NCBI RefSeq assembly: GCF_014197435.1
Contig: NZ_JACIFP010000001.1
Location: forward strand, 4,092,001 to 4,156,000
Length of the DNA: 64,000 nucleotides
From: Gordonia humi
GTDB lineage: Bacteria > Actinomycetota > Actinomycetes > Mycobacteriales > Mycobacteriaceae
Direction: 5' to 3'
In this document: positions 61,039 through 64,000 of the stretch, one piece after another
Layout: each line of letters opens with the position of its first letter
How positions within the stretch are numbered: position 1 is the stretch's first letter
Position numbers and translations under genes: made by a program
Notes under the pieces: model-generated
What the model saw: only the letters and a program-made list of their open reading frames with translations
Told to the model about the DNA's origin: nothing
The model's database searches: none

Positions 61039-61365
61039 TCAGTCCTCTTCGCCCATCGGAGGAAGCGTCTTGATGAAGTCCGGGTCGAACTCGGTCTTGC
61101 CGACCTTGCTGGCGCCACCCGGCGATCCGAGGTCGACGAAGAAGTCGACGTTCGCGCTCACGTAGGGCTCCCATTCGTCGGGGACGTCGTCCTCGTAGAA
61201 GATGGCCTCCACCGGGCAGACCGGCTCGCACGCACCGCAGTCGACGCACTCGTCGGGCTGGATGTACAGCATCCGGCCGCCCTCGTAGATGCAGTCCACG
61301 GGGCACTCCTCGACGCACGCCCGGTCCAGGACGTCGACGCACGGCTCCGCGATGATGTAGGTCAC
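61039..61365 (-). CDS. fdxA: 7Fe ferredoxin
   Basis: The 108-residue bacterial ferredoxin of the 3Fe-4S/4Fe-4S type has CVDVLDRACVEECPVDCIYEG, then CVDCGACEPVCPVEAIFYE. GAAGGAG precedes the GTG/ATG start. The partner is unknown: it may serve dapC-linked or P450 systems, or FbiC's radical-SAM chemistry upstream (inference from proximity). Confidence 0.95.
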   Translation of the reverse strand: MTYIIAEPCVDVLDRACVEECPVDCIYEGGRMLYIQPDECVDCGACEPVCPVEAIFYEDDVPDEWEPYVSANVDFFVDLGSPGGASKVGKTEFDPDFIKTLPPMGEED

Positions 61366-61562
61366 GTCGGATCTCCTTCTTGTTCCACTGGCGACGACGC
61401 AAGGGCTGATCGCACCGTCTTCGCATGTCGCGGCCGCTGCGCGGCCGCACCGATACAGACTATCGGGACCTGCCGTCCGGTCCCGAATCAGTACCCGCTG
61501 ACCTGGGCGGATTTTTGCTCACACGCAGAGGATCCGTCACCGCACCCCGCCGAAGCACCGCG

Positions 61563-64000
61563 TCATTCGATGACGAGAAGCGGACCGCGGGCCGCGACGG
61601 GGCGCTCCACCCGACCGTATTCGGTGGTCCGTTGGCGCGGGGTGCGCCCGATCCCCTCGACGATCTCGTGCAGTTCCTCGACGGTCTTCTCCGAGCCGTG
61701 ACTGCTGCCGGCCATCCGCGAGATCGTCTCCTCCATCAGGGTGCCGCCGAGGTCGTTGGCTCCGCCGCGCAGCATGGCGCGGGTGCCGTCCACCCCGAGC
61801 TTGACCCAACTCGTCTGGATGTTGTCGATCCGGCCGTGCAGCATGATCCGAGCCAGTGCGTGTGCGGCCCGGTTGTCCCGCTGTGTCGGGCCGGGACGCG
61901 ATGCACCCGCCAGGTACAGCGGCGACGACTGGTGCACGAACGGCAGCAGGACGAACTCGGTGAATCCGCCGGTGCGGTCCTGGATGCCACGCAACACGTT
62001 CAGGTGGCCCACCCAGTGCCGCGGCGAGTCGACGTGGCCGTACATCATGGTCGAACTCGACGGCAGCCCGACCTCGTGCGCGGTGGTGACGACGTCGATC
62101 CACGCCGACGCGGGCAGTTTGCCCTTGGTGAGGATCCACCGGACCTCGTCGTCGAGGATCTCGGCGGCCGTCCCCGGAATCGACCCCAGACCGGCGGCCT
62201 TCAACGCGGTGAGCCAGTCGCGGACCGATTCGCCGCCACGCGAGGCGCCGTTGACGATCTCCATCGGGCTGAACGCGTGCACATGCATCGACGGCACCCG
62301 GTCCATGATCGCGCGGACCAGGTCGGCGTACCCGGTCACCGGGAGCTCGGGGTCGATGCCGCCCTGCATGCAGATCTCCGTCGCCCCCGCCAGATGTGCC
62401 TCCCATGCGCGGTCGGCCACCTCGCTCGTCGACAGCGTGAACGCGTCGGCGTCGCCCTTGCGCTGGGCGAACGCACAGAACCGGCATCCGGTGTAGCAGA
62501 TGTTGGTGAAGTTGATGTTGCGGTTGACGATGTAGGTCACATCGTCGCCGACCACGTCCCTGCGGATCGAGTCGGCCAGCGCCGCAAGCGCGTCCAGTCC
62601 CGGGCCGTCGGCGGTGGCCAACGCCAGGTACTCGTCGTCGGAGAGGCCCGCCGGATCGTTCTCCGCATGCCGCAGCGCCGAGGCGAGATCGGATTCGAGT
62701 CGTTCGGGAGCACCGTCGGCCGCCAACTCGAGGACCTGCTCGCGGATGGTGTCCCAGTCGCCGAACGCATTGTCGATGTCGCTGCGCGTGTCGGTGTTGC
62801 GTCCGTCGGTGTCGATCTCGGTGTTCAAGTCCACGCGACCCGACGAGGCCCACTCCTCGTCCGGCTCCTGCCACGGCAGACCCTCGGGCCGCACATCGCT
62901 CGCCAGCCCGGTGTCCGGGTCGGTGAGCGCCGCCACGTGCGCGCTGATCCGCGGATCGATCCACGGCGAGCCGGCGAGCACGTACTTGGGCTGCGCCGCG
63001 GAGCGCTCGGTGAGCGTGAAGCCGCTGGCCGCGGTGATCTCGGCGAGCGTGTCCAGATTCGGCCACGGTCGCTCGGGGTTCACGTGGTCGGGAGTCAGCG
63101 GCGAGACGCCGCCCCAGTCGTCGACGCCCGCGGCGATCAACGCGCCGCACTCGTCCGCCGAGACGAGGTTCGGCGGCGCCTGGATGCGCATCCCTGGGCC
63201 CATCACGATACGGGCGACGGCGACCGCCGCCAGGAACTCCGACATCTCGGCGTCGGGCACCGATCCCATCGCCGTATCGGGCTTGGCCCGGAAGTTCTGG
63301 ACGATGACCTCTTGGATGTGGCCGAACGCCTTCTGCGCCTTACGGATCGCGAAGATCGACTCGGCTCGCTCCTGACGATTCTCGCCGATGCCGACGAGGA
63401 TGCCGGTGGTGAAGGGCACCGACAGGCGACCGGCGTCGGTCAGCACGCGCAGACGCACCTCCGGGTCCTTGTCGGGGCTGCCGTAATGACACTCCCCCTT
63501 GTCGGTGAACAGCCGACGCGCGGTGGTCTCGAGCATCATGCCCATGCTCGGAGCGACCGGCTTGAGCCGGTTGATCTCCTCCCAGCTCATCACGCCGGGG
63601 TTCAGATGCGGAAGCAGTCCGGTCTCCTCGAGGACCCGGATCGCGGCGGCCCGCACATAGTCGAGCGTCGAATCGTAGCCGCGTTCGTCGAGCCACCGGG
63701 CGGCGTCCGGCCAGCGGTCCTCGGGCCGGTCGCCGAGGGTGAACAGCGCCTCTTTGCAGCCGAGGGCGGCGCCGTTGCGGGCGATCGCGACGACCTCGTC
63801 GAGCTCGAGGAACATGCTGTGCCCCTCACTGCGGAGCTTGCCGGGCACTGTCACGAAGGTGCAGTAGTGGCAGCGGTCGCGACACAGGCGGGTGAGCGGG
63901 ATGAACACCTTGCGCGAGTAGGTCACCGTGTGCGGTCGGCCCTGCTCCTCGAGTCCCGCGTCGCGCACGCGCGCGGCGGCCTCGCAGAGAGCGGTCAGGT
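61563..64000 (-). CDS. fbiC: 7,8-didemethyl-8-hydroxy-5-deazariboflavin (Fo) synthase, 5' partial
   Basis: This is the F420 precursor enzyme, a fusion of CofG and CofH radical-SAM domains. Both iron-sulfur motifs are present: CRDRCHYC (CxxxCxxC, CofG-type) and CYTGCRFC (CofH-type). About 812 codons are visible and the frame is open to the window edge, against a usual length of about 850 to 860 residues, so the N-terminus is just outside. It makes Fo from tyrosine and 5-amino-6-ribitylamino-uracil. The 3' end includes [14 protein letters not shown] and [17 protein letters not shown]. Confidence 0.95.
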   Translation of the reverse strand, partial: LTALCEAAARVRDAGLEEQGRPHTVTYSRKVFIPLTRLCRDRCHYCTFVTVPGKLRSEGHSMFLELDEVVAIARNGAALGCKEALFTLGDRPEDRWPDAARWLDERGYDSTLDYVRAAAIRVLEETGLLPHLNPGVMSWEEINRLKPVAPSMGMMLETTARRLFTDKGECHYGSPDKDPEVRLRVLTDAGRLSVPFTTGILVGIGENRQERAESIFAIRKAQKAFGHIQEVIVQNFRAKPDTAMGSVPDAEMSEFLAAVAVARIVMGPGMRIQAPPNLVSADECGALIAAGVDDWGGVSPLTPDHVNPERPWPNLDTLAEITAASGFTLTERSAAQPKYVLAGSPWIDPRISAHVAALTDPDTGLASDVRPEGLPWQEPDEEWASSGRVDLNTEIDTDGRNTDTRSDIDNAFGDWDTIREQVLELAADGAPERLESDLASALRHAENDPAGLSDDEYLALATADGPGLDALAALADSIRRDVVGDDVTYIVNRNINFTNICYTGCRFCAFAQRKGDADAFTLSTSEVADRAWEAHLAGATEICMQGGIDPELPVTGYADLVRAIMDRVPSMHVHAFSPMEIVNGASRGGESVRDWLTALKAAGLGSIPGTAAEILDDEVRWILTKGKLPASAWIDVVTTAHEVGLPSSSTMMYGHVDSPRHWVGHLNVLRGIQDRTGGFTEFVLLPFVHQSSPLYLAGASRPGPTQRDNRAAHALARIMLHGRIDNIQTSWVKLGVDGTRAMLRGGANDLGGTLMEETISRMAGSSHGSEKTVEELHEIVEGIGRTPRQRTTEYGRVERPVAARGPLLVIE

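Overview
The window comes from a high-GC actinobacterium of the order Mycobacteriales; Gordonia or a close relative (Tsukamurella, Williamsia) is my best guess. The evidence is gene content and order: a complete F420 set (fbiA-fbiB, fbiC, a Ddn-like enzyme), whiB2, a mycobacterial-type gpgS-folP2-fadD6-LOG block, split-operon lysine genes (dapC, dapD, dapE), nrdH-nrdI-nrdE under paired NrdR boxes, and ESX-type EccB/EccE. No rRNA or tRNA gene was found.

Region 1 (1 to about 26.65 kb) is an actinomycete integrative and conjugative element (AICE). Its right end is the tyrosine integrase next to the nrdE terminator; its left end lies outside the window. From left to right it carries: four overlapping small unknown genes; an arsenic cassette (arsC, acr3, cadI/arsI, divergent arsR); a large Mrr-nuclease/NACHT ATPase that looks like an antiphage sensor-effector; a serine resolvase with res-like repeats; a secreted serine protease and a coiled-coil low-complexity protein; a 1436-residue replication protein fusing primase/TOPRIM-like, SF3 helicase and family-A DNA polymerase parts; small HTH/excisionase-type regulators; a DUF2637-type membrane protein; a coupled transfer block with an FtsK/TraB-like translocase; small HTH genes; two lipoproteins; and the integrase. 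Several repeat arrays lie in this element: inverted TGTCCGGGG repeats inside the replication gene, a 21-bp-phased array behind traB, and GGGGCAC repeats before the integrase.

Region 2 (26.7 to 41.0 kb) is core chromosome: nrdHIE, an FMN reductase with a divergent TetR, an isolated divergent eccB/eccE-like pair, the manA/SIS/DUF3499/whiB2 cluster (without the manB usually found there), and fbiA-fbiB-nudix for F420 synthesis.

Region 3 (41.1 to 64.0 kb): an overlapping efeO-efeB-phosphoesterase operon, glgC, an RlmA-type methyltransferase coupled to DUF3117, a DivIVA-domain protein, gpgS-folP2 (overlapping), fadD6, two overlapping LOG-family genes, a deazaflavin enzyme, a TetR with a paired operator, dapE, a Tat-exported sulfatase with its formylglycine-generating enzyme, dapD, dapC-fdxA and the 3' part of fbiC. 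Many core genes have a TAnnnT -10 box 6 to 8 bases before the start codon, which suggests leaderless mRNAs.

Coordinates and starts were read by eye from the sequence. Family names rest on motif recognition, not on searches.
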